Assembly (NCBI GenBank): GCA_013336525.1
Contig: JAAXTM010000003.1
Coordinates: 305,553-369,552, forward strand
Source of the DNA: Geobacteraceae bacterium
Lineage (GTDB): Bacteria > Desulfobacterota > Desulfuromonadia > Geobacterales > Pseudopelobacteraceae
Direction of reading: 5' to 3'
Length of the DNA: 64,000 nt
A model generated the notes under the pieces. It was not told the DNA's origin, did no database searches, and saw only the letters and a program-made list of their open reading frames with translations. Position numbers and translations under genes: made by a program. How positions within the stretch are numbered: position 1 is the first letter of the stretch; every line of letters begins with the position of its first letter. Shown one piece after another: positions 19,201-27,322 of the stretch.

Positions 19201-22200
19201 CTGAATTGAACGGCATGGCAACCGCTGTGGAAAAAGAGCTGGATGCCGTGCCGCGCCTGGTTGAAACAGCGGCGGAGGTCCATGATCGACTTGGTCTGGC
19301 ATATCTTGAAGCGGATCGCCACGCTGCTGCCCGCGAGCAGTTTGATGCAGCATTCAAGCTGAACCAGGGGCTTGGCTTCACCGGAAACCTTGCCTCCAAC
19401 CGGCGTTCCGCCAGCATCGCTGCCTATCTGGAGGCACATACCGCTTCCGGTGAGGAACAGCAGCGCCTGCTGCGCCTGAGCCGTGACGGTTTCACCCAGC
19501 TGCTGGAGCTGATCGCCACTAACCCTCCCAAGTCAAAAGCTCCGGCAAAACGGAGTGGTGGACTGGTAGAGCTTTCCGCCAATGTCGCCCTTGACAAGGC
19601 CGGTTCTACTGATGCTGCCTTTGGATTCTCTGCCGAGCAGGAAAAACGATTGGCCGAAATTTATCTGGCACGCATTCAATCCGAGCTCGGTGATCCGGCA
19701 GCAGCTGCAACTCTGCTGAGAAACCAGCTTAAGAGGTATCCGTCTGACAATAAACAGATTGCAGTCCGCGATTTGTATGGTGTTACGCTGCTTGTCCATC
19801 GCACCGCTCATGTCGATTTTGCACTGGGTGACCTGAAAAACTCGGCGGCGGGTTTTAAACGTTCAACGCTTCTTTCGTTGCAGGGGGGGAACCCGATCAG
19901 CTCTATGCTCAATCTGGTCAACTGGGGTCAGTTGCTGGCAGTCGATGAAACCCCGGGCGACATCGACGCGTATCTGAACGCCGAAGCGCAGGTTTCCAGG
20001 CTGGCACACGGTTCCCGTACCGCGCTCCCGCCGCTGGTTTATGCACGCTATCAAATTGACAGCGGCGCGCTTTTTGCCCGTTTAGCCCCGAGCATTGCCG
20101 ATGACGGAGGCCGTCAGGCGCTGTTATACAAAGCTCTGGAAAAGTGGGACAGAGCTTTGTTCATGCCTGCGGACAGTAATGATACAGAACTGCTTCACCA
20201 GCAGCGCCGTCAGCGTGCTTCTGCCCAGCTTAACCGCGCTGCTGTTCTTGCGGCGCTTGGCCTGGGCGATGGCGCGAAAGCCGCCCTCAGCTCTGCTCTG
20301 GACGAAGCCCGCAGAGCGGCGGCGTATTCGCTTGAATGGCGCGCCCTTGCTGCGCTTGGCCTGTATGATCAGTCACTTGGAGTGCTCGAACGTCTGCCGC
20401 TTACCGAGTATGATCTTCAGCGCGGGGAGCTCATGGAACGCTTTGCACCGTATCTTGAGGCGCTCGCCGCCAAAAATCCGGAACAGTCATTTGCCATGCT
20501 GGAAAAGCTGAGTGAGCTGGAACGGGTCCAGCTGCTTGGGCGTGGTGCTCTCGGGCTCGATGTTCCGGCTACTGTTGGCCAGTTTCGTACTGCCGCACCT
20601 CATCTTGTTGAGATCGACCGTCTTCGCAGCGCTGTTGCCAAAGCGGCTGCTGCCGACAAGGAATACCTGCAGCTCCGCCTCCAGCAGGAACAGTTGATTG
20701 TTGATGATCTTTTTGGAGCGAAGCTCGAACGCATTCCAGCTTTTTATGCCCAGGGAGGAGAGGGGGCGTTGCGCTTGGCAGCCGCATCGGTCGATTTAAG
20801 CAGGCTTTCTCTCTCCGGCAAGACGGTTCTGCAACCAGAGGCTGATGCCTTCAAGGATACAGAGTCTCGCTTCAAAAGTGTACAGCTGGCGTTTAACAAG
20901 GAGTGTGCCGCCGGCAAAGGCGGCAGGCTCTGCCGATTTATTTCACCGCAACCGGTTGAACTCATCGATGTCCAGGAGCTACTGCCGGGCAAAACGCTGC
21001 TCCGTTTTACGCCTCTGGATAGCAGTCGCTGGCTGCTGTTTACTGTTGGCGGCAAAGCGGGAATCGTTGCTGAAACGGTTGACAGATTGACGCTTGATGT
21101 CCGGCTTGCCGCTACTCCGCCGGTTCTGGCCGCATACGAGGAACCTTCCTGGTTCACTACCGCTCCGGTTATCAGCTGGGGTTTGAGCGCCAGTCACCTT
21201 GTGCAGTCGGTTTCCGCGCGCAAACCGTTCCGTCGCCAGGTTCTCGATCCAAGCGGCTGGTGGCCGGTTGCTGATCCGTTCTCGAAACTTGCGTCAGCAA
21301 CAATGACTGAAAGACTGTCTGATGCTCATACCATGGTACTCCCCAACCGGGCAGGGCTGTTGTCTGAAGTGCCGTCACGCCCCGGGGGGAGCGGCTATTC
21401 GCTGCCGTTGTGGGAGGATGAAAAGGGTCAGCGTCAGCCGTTCTTTGATCTGGCCGCCGCAGAGAACCTTTCGCTCGTAGTCGCCCCGCACGCCGGTTTA
21501 CGTCAGGCCTATAATCTCGGACATCTGGCTGCTCTGCAGGGGGTGCCGTCGCTGCTTCTGGCCGACACTGCAGCAGTTGATGGTGCAGCAGTTGATTCCA
21601 GGGCTTTTGTCGCAGCCTATGCGAATCAATCGGTCGGCGATGCCGGTAAGCAGCTCAAACCGCGTTGGCTTCTGCTTGGTGATTGGGGGCCGGATGCGGC
21701 CGAGGCGGCAAAGCTCGGAAAAAGCCGTTTCACCGAATACGGCAAAGCCGGTGTGCTGGCGCACAACGCCGGATCGTACCCGAAAGCGCTCTCACTGTTT
21801 GAAAATGCCCTGACGATTGTCGCAGAAAATCCTTCCCTGGCAAAACATCGCACCCAGCTGCATCGCTATGCCCGTGAGAGTGCTTTTGCCGCCGGTTTTA
21901 CAGATCGCGCAATTATCCATGCAGATGCGCTGGTCAATGGACTTGCCAAAGAGAAACCTTATTCGGCCGACCATGCCGATGCCCTGCTGCGGCTCGGTCT
22001 TCTCCAGGGGAATGCCGAACGCTTTACCGAAGCTGCTGTTTCACTGAAAGAGGGGGTCGGCATCTTTGCCGATCTCGGTATGGCAAAGGAGCAGGCAGCC
22101 GCGCTGGCAGACTTCGGCGTGGTGATGGAGAATGCGGTTAATTTCAGCGCCGCGCGGACGTTCTTCGAGGAGTCGGCCGGGCTTCGTCGCACTCTGAAGG

Positions 22201-24560
22201 ATGATGTCTCGCTGGCCGAGCAGTACCGCAATCTTGGCCGCATCTATGACCTGCGCCTCAATCAGTATGCCGTTGCTGAACAATATTACGCCCAGGCCGG
22301 AGCCATTTACGCACAAGCCGCCAATGCCCCGCTTGAAGCAGAAACGCTACTTGAACGGGGTCGCTGCCAGCGTCTGCTCGGCAACTTTCCGGCTGCAGAC
22401 AAGTTGTATGCCGATGCATTGGCAAAAGTCGGCGGGAAGGATCTGCGCACGAAGATGCGTATTGTGCTGGAACAGGCAAACAATGCCTGGTTCCAGGGGC
22501 GCTATCAGGAAGCATTTGACCTGCGCGAACAGGTTGAAAAGAGTGCTTTGGCTGAAAAATGGCCGCTCGAACAGGTTATGGCCAAGAACACCGGCGGACT
22601 GATCTGGTGGACTTTGGGTGATAACAAACGGGCGCTTCTGGAACTGCGTGGCGCGTTGGAACGTGCCGAAAAACTTGCGGTCCGTCGTGATGAAGTGGCG
22701 ACGACGCTAAACAACATCGGTCTCGTGCAGCGTGAGTCGGGGGAATATGCCAAGGCGCTGGAAACGCTTGAAAAAGCGCTTGCCATCGATCGCAAGCTGG
22801 GTTCCCGCTGGGCGATGGCCTATGACCTGCGCAATCTCGGTCAGACCCGCCTGAAAATGGGAGAAGCCGCCGCTGCACTGCAGCAGTTCACCGAGGCTGC
22901 CGGCATGGCTCTGGAAATCGGTGACAAGGTCAACCTTGCCAAAATCTATCTCGCCAGAGGTGATGCCGAAGCGGAATTGAAACAACCGGCTGCCGCCGAA
23001 GCGAGTTACCGCAAATCCCTTGAAATCGCTGATGCCCTGCTGCTGCGTGAAGTACGCTGGCGGGCTCTGTTTGGCCTTGCCAGGCTGCAGAAAAATGCCG
23101 GTGATTCGGCCAAAGCCGTCGCCTCATACCAGCAGGCGCTGGAAACGGTGGAAGGTCTGCGGGCCGAGATAAAACTTGATCAGTTGAAAGATGGTTTTCT
23201 GGCTGACAAGATGGATGTCTATTCCGGCCTTGTCGGTCTGCTGGTTGATCTGCAGCGAAGTGACGAAGCGTTTGCCGTGGCGGAGCGTTCCCGCTCCCGC
23301 AACCTGATCGATATTCTCGGCCGTCAGCGGCTGTCGCTCTCCGGATCTGCGGACCAGGAACTGTATGATCGTCAGAACCGGCTTAAAGAGCAGATGCTTG
23401 AACAGGAATCATTGTCAGTTAAAGCGGTGAATCCGAAAGAGCGGGCACGCTATGCCCAGGCGCTGGAAAGACTGCGTGGCGACTATCAGGATCTGCTGAT
23501 CGACATCGAGCGGAAGCGCCCGGAGCTGCTTGCCCTTGTGAAGGTGAACCCGACGACGCTTGATGATGTCCGTAAGCTCCTCGAACCGGGAGTTGTCCTC
23601 CTTTCCTATTATCAACTGCCGGACCGGCTCCTCTGCTGGAAGATCGACCGGGAGCGGGCAACACTGACCATTCAGAATATCGCGGCAAAGGAACTGGCGG
23701 CGAAGATCTCTTCGTACCGCCGGATGCTGCAGAATCTGGAGCCGCTTGAAAAGCAGTCGCGAGAATTGTATGATCTGCTGGTAGCGCGGCCTATAGAGGG
23801 GAGCGGGCAGCTCCGTTCCGTCGGCATCATCCCGCATGGAAGCCTTCACTATCTGGCATTTGCGACTTTGAGTGACGGACGGGATTACCTTGTTGACCGG
23901 CAGAAGCTGTTTTATCTGCCTGCCGCATCTGTTTTGAAATACACGCTGGCGAGACGGAATCCGGAGAAAAAACTCCATATACTGGCTATCGGAAACCCGG
24001 ATCTTGGCAATTCGTCGCTTGATTTGCCATTCGCCGAGCGTGAAGCGGGCACACTGCGGTGGAATTACCCGGATGTGACGACCCTGACCCGCGAACGTGC
24101 AACCGAGAGTTGGATCCGCCAGCATATCAGCGAATTCGGTATCATTCACATCGCCTCTCATGGGGAATTCGATCCGGTCAATCCGCTTTTTTCGGCGATC
24201 AGGCTGGCGAAAGATGGCAAAGCTGACGGGAAGCTCCAGGCAGATGAAATTTTCGGTCTCGATATCAGGGCTGATCTGGTTGTGTTGAGTGCCTGCCAGA
24301 CCGGGCTCGGGGATATTCGCAGCGGCGATGATGTTGTCGGGATGAACCGGGCGTTTATCTTTGCCGGCACTCATTCGCTGATGTCGAGTCTCTGGCGGGT
24401 GAGTGATGTTTCGACGGCGATCATGATGAAGCAGTTTTACCGCAGTTACATGACCTATGGCAAAGCCGAGAGTCTGACCCGCGCCATGCAGCATGTGAAA
24501 AACCGTTACCCGCATCCCGGTTATTGGGGTGCGTTCGTACTGACTGGGGATTATCAGTAA
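16272..24560 (+). CDS. Giant secreted beta-propeller/TPR/CHAT protein
   Basis: A 2762-residue protein from the ATG at 16272, which begins a clean signal peptide (RVTLVASLLLICTVVSHA). An in-frame ATG at 16110 overlaps the upstream stop, but between the two lies a repeat element, so the start is uncertain. Residues about 60-350 are TolB/PD40-like propeller blades (SPDGSRWLFVSRKSDPNGDL). Long TPR arrays follow (about 380-1500 and 1810-2330). The C-terminus is a CHAT domain, a caspase-like peptidase fold: His2630 in HIASHGEF and Cys2675 in LSACQTG make the expected dyad. Residues about 1560-1800 look like a second, degenerate CHAT segment without His/Cys. CHAT proteins are mostly cytoplasmic; a secreted one within an envelope operon suggests processing or scaffolding at the envelope. 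Targets are unknown. Confidence 0.88.
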   Translation: MRVTLVASLLLICTVVSHALPLGDDLLAPAAPRPAPRSRPEISPQPAIFSSRQVLYVARAADGTRMVTVERGDKGDELWFYSFTSIPELPRLLHSSPVRLAAPTLNLNGTLVAFVDTQDDVKGDVWLIDLTKSDAVPRRLTGRESADDAPVFTGGESALVYQRQQPGSVTRELVRIHLKDNRSEPLQIGIDAAFAAASPDGSRWLFVSRKSDPNGDLWLWNEKGGQLTQLTGGAERDLYPAWEGADTILFTRQTAVGGNAATGRESGQIYRLHLKRAGNDSFPFVSPLTSAALMAVAPIPAGDRFYFVAGLAGGGQVMSLPASGEIPDRPTVAEQWALAQILLERQPPDPAHARLASARVLAREESPTYEGALAGLALAGLMEQAGETAQAEEQYAAVANRYSHLPRESSLAQIARIRVRTAQRCSDVVLLQRRQEIIREAEQTMKAAAEGKGADAAARYLIDSARLLADFGGGAADLVAAVRLTEKVLPLKDASRPLKAEASLRRAVLLAKLEGGPGALASLVEVALDYADQEEWADAAIVAILDQVSPRDRSDQAALSALAEKYQTALPRLAMGAWNRQGDVAYRANEWAKAKDAYRTVLEKFSPIPTPTAAARFALAEVLYREERYAEAKALYETEMNQQPEDTPLYQLARAAYIRKTVAAGESLYRLGETAAARSTFLDLIRYDGRSVEAHRGYIKSVAAMGQAAELLDLYRKMLNSYPDDPVLLYATGLTLTYLPGRERLEEADRLISRAADRMPSSEYPPQTRGYIAEVTETVYGERGGLERALAHYRRAWLLNRPLEQPENRANLDLNVGNIAFLLGSKATAWKFYSQRLASKIPFDNPDTELIFQQRYAAVAFQMHEKEAPVSGYLRALQLTEDRLNPTRPLDLFGRLSRRVVERLFSGTGRDRSADAALNEQQSITAELELLGATPPEAPPAAAWIVFDKTMRSLLWRQRALVSSASSWNRDAAKSAAELNGMATAVEKELDAVPRLVETAAEVHDRLGLAYLEADRHAAAREQFDAAFKLNQGLGFTGNLASNRRSASIAAYLEAHTASGEEQQRLLRLSRDGFTQLLELIATNPPKSKAPAKRSGGLVELSANVALDKAGSTDAAFGFSAEQEKRLAEIYLARIQSELGDPAAAATLLRNQLKRYPSDNKQIAVRDLYGVTLLVHRTAHVDFALGDLKNSAAGFKRSTLLSLQGGNPISSMLNLVNWGQLLAVDETPGDIDAYLNAEAQVSRLAHGSRTALPPLVYARYQIDSGALFARLAPSIADDGGRQALLYKALEKWDRALFMPADSNDTELLHQQRRQRASAQLNRAAVLAALGLGDGAKAALSSALDEARRAAAYSLEWRALAALGLYDQSLGVLERLPLTEYDLQRGELMERFAPYLEALAAKNPEQSFAMLEKLSELERVQLLGRGALGLDVPATVGQFRTAAPHLVEIDRLRSAVAKAAAADKEYLQLRLQQEQLIVDDLFGAKLERIPAFYAQGGEGALRLAAASVDLSRLSLSGKTVLQPEADAFKDTESRFKSVQLAFNKECAAGKGGRLCRFISPQPVELIDVQELLPGKTLLRFTPLDSSRWLLFTVGGKAGIVAETVDRLTLDVRLAATPPVLAAYEEPSWFTTAPVISWGLSASHLVQSVSARKPFRRQVLDPSGWWPVADPFSKLASATMTERLSDAHTMVLPNRAGLLSEVPSRPGGSGYSLPLWEDEKGQRQPFFDLAAAENLSLVVAPHAGLRQAYNLGHLAALQGVPSLLLADTAAVDGAAVDSRAFVAAYANQSVGDAGKQLKPRWLLLGDWGPDAAEAAKLGKSRFTEYGKAGVLAHNAGSYPKALSLFENALTIVAENPSLAKHRTQLHRYARESAFAAGFTDRAIIHADALVNGLAKEKPYSADHADALLRLGLLQGNAERFTEAAVSLKEGVGIFADLGMAKEQAAALADFGVVMENAVNFSAARTFFEESAGLRRTLKDDVSLAEQYRNLGRIYDLRLNQYAVAEQYYAQAGAIYAQAANAPLEAETLLERGRCQRLLGNFPAADKLYADALAKVGGKDLRTKMRIVLEQANNAWFQGRYQEAFDLREQVEKSALAEKWPLEQVMAKNTGGLIWWTLGDNKRALLELRGALERAEKLAVRRDEVATTLNNIGLVQRESGEYAKALETLEKALAIDRKLGSRWAMAYDLRNLGQTRLKMGEAAAALQQFTEAAGMALEIGDKVNLAKIYLARGDAEAELKQPAAAEASYRKSLEIADALLLREVRWRALFGLARLQKNAGDSAKAVASYQQALETVEGLRAEIKLDQLKDGFLADKMDVYSGLVGLLVDLQRSDEAFAVAERSRSRNLIDILGRQRLSLSGSADQELYDRQNRLKEQMLEQESLSVKAVNPKERARYAQALERLRGDYQDLLIDIERKRPELLALVKVNPTTLDDVRKLLEPGVVLLSYYQLPDRLLCWKIDRERATLTIQNIAAKELAAKISSYRRMLQNLEPLEKQSRELYDLLVARPIEGSGQLRSVGIIPHGSLHYLAFATLSDGRDYLVDRQKLFYLPAASVLKYTLARRNPEKKLHILAIGNPDLGNSSLDLPFAEREAGTLRWNYPDVTTLTRERATESWIRQHISEFGIIHIASHGEFDPVNPLFSAIRLAKDGKADGKLQADEIFGLDIRADLVVLSACQTGLGDIRSGDDVVGMNRAFIFAGTHSLMSSLWRVSDVSTAIMMKQFYRSYMTYGKAESLTRAMQHVKNRYPHPGYWGAFVLTGDYQ

Positions 24561-24592
24561 GAAATAGTTAAAAAACAGTGTATAAAATCGTA

Positions 24593-24632
24593 TATAAGAT
24601 GCTATATTAGTCATCAAATAAAGCATCTTTAT
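24593..24632. promoter_or_regulatory. Inverted repeat before the toxin-antitoxin pair (probable operator)
   Basis: TATAAGATGCT and AGCATCTTTATA form a near-perfect dyad separated by about 17 bp, ending 16 bp before the antitoxin ATG. There is no T-run, so an autoregulatory operator/promoter region is more likely than a terminator, as is usual for RelE-type modules. Confidence 0.5.
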
Positions 24633-24648
24633 AGTGGTGGAGGAATTT

Positions 24649-24894
24649 ATGAACGCGATGTATGCCACAATGACTACCAGCGTTACCGAGCTGAAGCGCA
24701 ATTTTGCCGGGATACTCAAACAAGCGGATGATTGTCCGGTGGCCGTGTTGAATCACAATCGACCGGAAGCCTATCTGTTGCCAGCAGCGTATTACGAGCG
24801 TATGTTGAACTATATGGAGGACCTTGAGGATGCAAAAATAATATGGGAACGAGCAAATGGCCCTTATGTTGAGGTGAAGCTTGATGACCTATAA
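24649..24894 (+). CDS. Antitoxin of a RelE-type module (Phd/YefM/RelB-like)
   Basis: An 81-residue protein: the N-terminal MTTSVTELKRNFAGILKQA is the DNA-binding strand-helix of Phd/YefM-type antitoxins, followed by PVAVLNHNRPEAYLLP and an acidic C-terminal helix that would wrap the toxin. GGAGG lies five bases before the ATG at 24649, which is preferred to an upstream GTG. It overlaps the toxin gene by 11 bp in the standard antitoxin-first order. It is expected to bind the dyad just upstream and repress its own operon. Confidence 0.85.
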   Translation: MNAMYATMTTSVTELKRNFAGILKQADDCPVAVLNHNRPEAYLLPAAYYERMLNYMEDLEDAKIIWERANGPYVEVKLDDL

Positions 24895-25168
24895 GCTTCG
24901 TTTCCATGAGCTTGCTTTAGCGGAGTGGAACAAGCTTGATGAGAGTGTTCGCAAGCCCCTGAAGAAAAGGCTCGCCGAACGACTCAATAATCCCAGGGTG
25001 GCATCTGCAGCACTATCCGGTATGAAAGATTGCTTTAAAATTAAATTGAAGAGCGCTGGATATCGAATCGTTTATCGGGTTGATGATGATATTGTTTATG
25101 TGACGGTGATAGCTGTCGGTAAACGAGAGAAAAACCGTGTTTATGAAACTGCACACGAGCGAATTTGA
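24884..25168 (+). CDS. relE: RelE-family mRNA interferase toxin
   Basis: A 94-residue basic protein with the RelE fold pattern: YKLRFHELALAEWNKLD, then LKKRLAERLNNP, LSGMKDCFKIKL, SAGYRIVYRV and VYVTVIAVGKREKNRVYE. In this family Arg and Lys/Tyr residues in the C-terminal strands cut mRNA in the ribosomal A site; the Arg of YRIVYRV and the GKRE tail are present, so the toxin looks intact. The ATG at 24884 is used; it overlaps the antitoxin end. The pair sits between the CHAT gene and the SH3b gene, interrupting an otherwise envelope-type run. Confidence 0.9.
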   Translation: MTYKLRFHELALAEWNKLDESVRKPLKKRLAERLNNPRVASAALSGMKDCFKIKLKSAGYRIVYRVDDDIVYVTVIAVGKREKNRVYETAHERI

Positions 25169-25202
25169 AATTTAACAAATCCAATCATAAAGGAGATTCG
25201 AG

Positions 25203-25733
25203 ATGAAATTTATACGAAATATTCTTGCGCTGCTGGCTTTATTGCTTGTTGCATCAACAGCAATGGCGGAAGAAAAACGCTGGGTTTCCAGTGAAGGGAC
25301 GGCGCTGAAAGCCGAGGCGTCAGCCACATCAGAGAACGTTATCGATCTGATGGTCGGTACGGAAGTTACCGTCGTCGAGTCCGGTGGACGCTGGCTCAAA
25401 GTAAAGACAGCAGCCGGAAAAGAGGGGTGGCTGTACGCCGGTCGTGTGTCCGATACACCTCCCGCTTCTGAGGTATCAGGCGGTGACGGCGGCATTTTTG
25501 GCGGCAGCATGCAAAAGAGCCAGATCAATACAGCAAAGGCGGACAGTGCCCGCAGTATCCGTGGCCTTTCGCCGGAGGCGGCCAAGTACGCCAAAGATCG
25601 AGGCACTCCTGAAGTGTACAAGAAATCTCTTGATGTCGTGCTGGCGCGAAAAGTCAGCGCCAAGGAGCTGAAGGCATTTTTGAAAGAGGGAAAAATTGGC
25701 GAATACGCCCAGGTTCAAGGGGGTGCAAAATGA
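25203..25733 (+). CDS. Secreted SH3b-domain protein
   Basis: A 176-residue exported protein (signal peptide to AMA-EE, residue 22). Residues about 26-82 are a bacterial SH3 domain (ALKAEASATSENVIDLMVG, RWLKVKTAAGKEGWLYAGRV), which usually binds cell-wall peptides. A Gly-rich linker leads to a helical C-terminal part (LSPEAAKYAKDRGTPEVYKK) not recognised. AAGGAG lies nine bases before the ATG. Its end overlaps the M48 protease start (ATGA), so the two are coupled and probably act together at the envelope. Confidence 0.87.
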   Translation: MKFIRNILALLALLLVASTAMAEEKRWVSSEGTALKAEASATSENVIDLMVGTEVTVVESGGRWLKVKTAAGKEGWLYAGRVSDTPPASEVSGGDGGIFGGSMQKSQINTAKADSARSIRGLSPEAAKYAKDRGTPEVYKKSLDVVLARKVSAKELKAFLKEGKIGEYAQVQGGAK

Positions 25734-26599
25734 GATATCTTCTGTTATGTGCATTCCTGATTGCGTCCGTGTCAAATTCATCTGCGGCAAGTTTTTTTGA
25801 TAAAGTACAGAAATTTGCCAACCCTGAATCAAAAGAGGGCAAAATATTATCAGGAGCAACCCAGGTTTTATCTAGCTCGAAGGAAATAGACTACAAGACC
25901 GAACGCGTTATAGGTGAAAGTCTGGCGCTTGAAAGTTTACAGCGCTTCGGAAATCCGGTGAAAAACGAAACGCTGCAGCAGTATGTCAATAAGGTAGGAA
26001 ATGCAGTTTCTGTAAACAGCAAGCGAGCGACAATCCCATATCAGTTTGCGATTCTGGACAGCCCGGTGCAGAACGCCTTTGCCGTTCCGGGAGGGGTGAT
26101 TTTCGTCAGCCGCGCTCTGTTTTCCATTTTATCCGATGAGTCTGAGCTGGCGGCGGTACTCGCTCACGAAGTGGGGCACGTGTCGGCGAAGCATGCATTG
26201 AAGAGCACTCAGCGCGCCCAGTTTTTTCAGGGGGTCGGGACGATTACCGCAGCAAGTGTCGGTGGCGAAAAAGGGAAGAAGTTTGCCTCTGCCATAGGCG
26301 ACATGCAGGCGGTGCTGTTTGACAAGGGTCTTGATAAGGAGATGGAGTTCGAGGCGGATCTTGCCGCAATGGAGACAACCTATCGCACCGGTTATGATCC
26401 ATCCGCCATGATCAGGGTGCTTGAGAAACTGCAAAAACTCGAGGCGACCAGTACGGATAAGAAGGGGTCATGGTTCTCGACGCATCCTCCACTGGATGAG
26501 CGGATTGCGAGGCTTCAGGGACAGCTGCAGAAATATCCAGATTATTCATCGCTCGCAAGTGTGCGGGACCGGTTTACGAAATATGCCAAATTGAAATAG
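25730..26599 (+). CDS. Periplasmic M48-family metalloprotease
   Basis: A 289-residue exported zinc protease (signal peptide to about residue 20). The zinc motif is HEVGH in LAHEVGHVSAKH, with the third ligand Glu in EMEFEADLAAMETT and the C-terminal STHPPLDERI typical of the group. It resembles E. coli BepA/LoiP/YcaL, which act on outer-membrane protein assembly, but lacks the long TPR tail of BepA; the TPRs are instead in the large CHAT protein two genes upstream. Translationally coupled to the SH3b gene (ATGA) and closed by a strong terminator. Confidence 0.92.
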   Translation: MRYLLLCAFLIASVSNSSAASFFDKVQKFANPESKEGKILSGATQVLSSSKEIDYKTERVIGESLALESLQRFGNPVKNETLQQYVNKVGNAVSVNSKRATIPYQFAILDSPVQNAFAVPGGVIFVSRALFSILSDESELAAVLAHEVGHVSAKHALKSTQRAQFFQGVGTITAASVGGEKGKKFASAIGDMQAVLFDKGLDKEMEFEADLAAMETTYRTGYDPSAMIRVLEKLQKLEATSTDKKGSWFSTHPPLDERIARLQGQLQKYPDYSSLASVRDRFTKYAKLK

Positions 26600-26635
26600 C
26601 AGTCAGGTGCCGTCAGATCAGTCTGCATTAGATTC

Positions 26636-26678
26636 AAAACAGCCCTCCGAAATGTTAGAATTCGGAGGGCTGTTTGAT
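26636..26678 (+). terminator. Strong Rho-independent terminator after the M48 gene
   Basis: AACAGCCCTCCGAA and TTCGGAGGGCTGTTT form a 14-bp perfect stem with an eight-base loop and A/T flanks, 37 bp past the M48 stop. It probably ends the long envelope transcript. Confidence 0.9.
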
Positions 26679-26773
26679 TTAACGCATAGATTGCAGCATG
26701 GTGGCATTTTATGTAAATATCAATTATAGTCCCTTAAATTTTGATCCAGTTTTTAGTAAACAAAAGGAATGTC

Positions 26774-27120
26774 ATGCTTAAGGACATGAAAGCATATGCC
26801 CACCTGAAACCGGGTCAGAAAGGGACAATGCGGTTACAGGAGAAGTATGGCGATTCGCTTCTTTGTGTGCGTATCGTTTCGATGAAATCCGTCAGGTGAA
26901 GTTGAAGACGGTGGAAATTATCGTGGAGGAAAGAGCGTTACATTCTCCCCGTTATAAGGATCATGAAGTGGTGCAGGTAACGGTAGCCTTTGAAGAGGAT
27001 GAGTTACGTCAACAGCTTCGAAAGATGCACGCAAGGTGGGATCCACAGGTTAAATCATGGTTTGTGTCGTATGGATTGATTCGCGGCACACCTCTTGAAC
27101 CCAGAATAATTGCAGGATAG
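26774..27120 (+). pseudogene. Frameshifted small gene of unknown function
   Basis: A frame from the ATG at 26774 (AAAGGA upstream) encodes MLKDMKAYAHLKPGQKGTM and continues to LLCVR, after which it runs into a stop. The continuation YRFDEIRQVKLKTVEIIVEE is in another frame and runs to 27120. One extra base after the CG at about 26870 would join them into one protein of about 115 residues. The joined pattern (LKPGQ-GT…LLCVRYR-DE…LKTVE-I) resembles small proteins often found beside transposon or recombinase genes in related genomes; this is from memory. It is either a decayed gene or a sequencing error. It opens the accessory patch and is followed by the palindrome array. Confidence 0.6.
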
Positions 27121-27133
27121 CAACCTGACAAAA

Positions 27134-27216
27134 GCATCTTATATAGGCAACCATTGAGGTTACTTATATAAGCAACATGTTTCTTATATGAGTAACAAGT
27201 TACCTATATACTGAAA
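27134..27216. repeat. Array of four 18-bp palindromic sites (GTT-N12-AAC)
   Basis: Four related sites start at 27134, 27159, 27179 and 27199: GCATCTTATATAGGCAAC, GTTACTTATATAAGCAAC, GTTTCTTATATGAGTAAC and GTTACCTATATACTGAAA. The two middle ones are near-perfect dyads. Starts are 25, 20 and 20 bp apart, so neighbouring sites fall on about the same face of the helix. The array ends 106 bp before the unknown gene at 27323 and is probably a multimeric regulator site. Confidence 0.7.
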
Positions 27217-27322
27217 CCGATGATCAACGAGTTATCCCCAAAAAAGAGAAATAAACCAAAGAACAATAATTCCATCTATAAAGCCAGCAAGAAGCGGGTG
27301 TTCGTCATCATAAGGGACTCTT

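Noticed and set aside
23415..24719. 434-residue minus-strand frame opposite the CHAT domain
   Set aside because: Antisense to a strongly conserved CHAT/TPR coding region; its composition is that of a shadow of GC-rich codons and it has no ribosome site.
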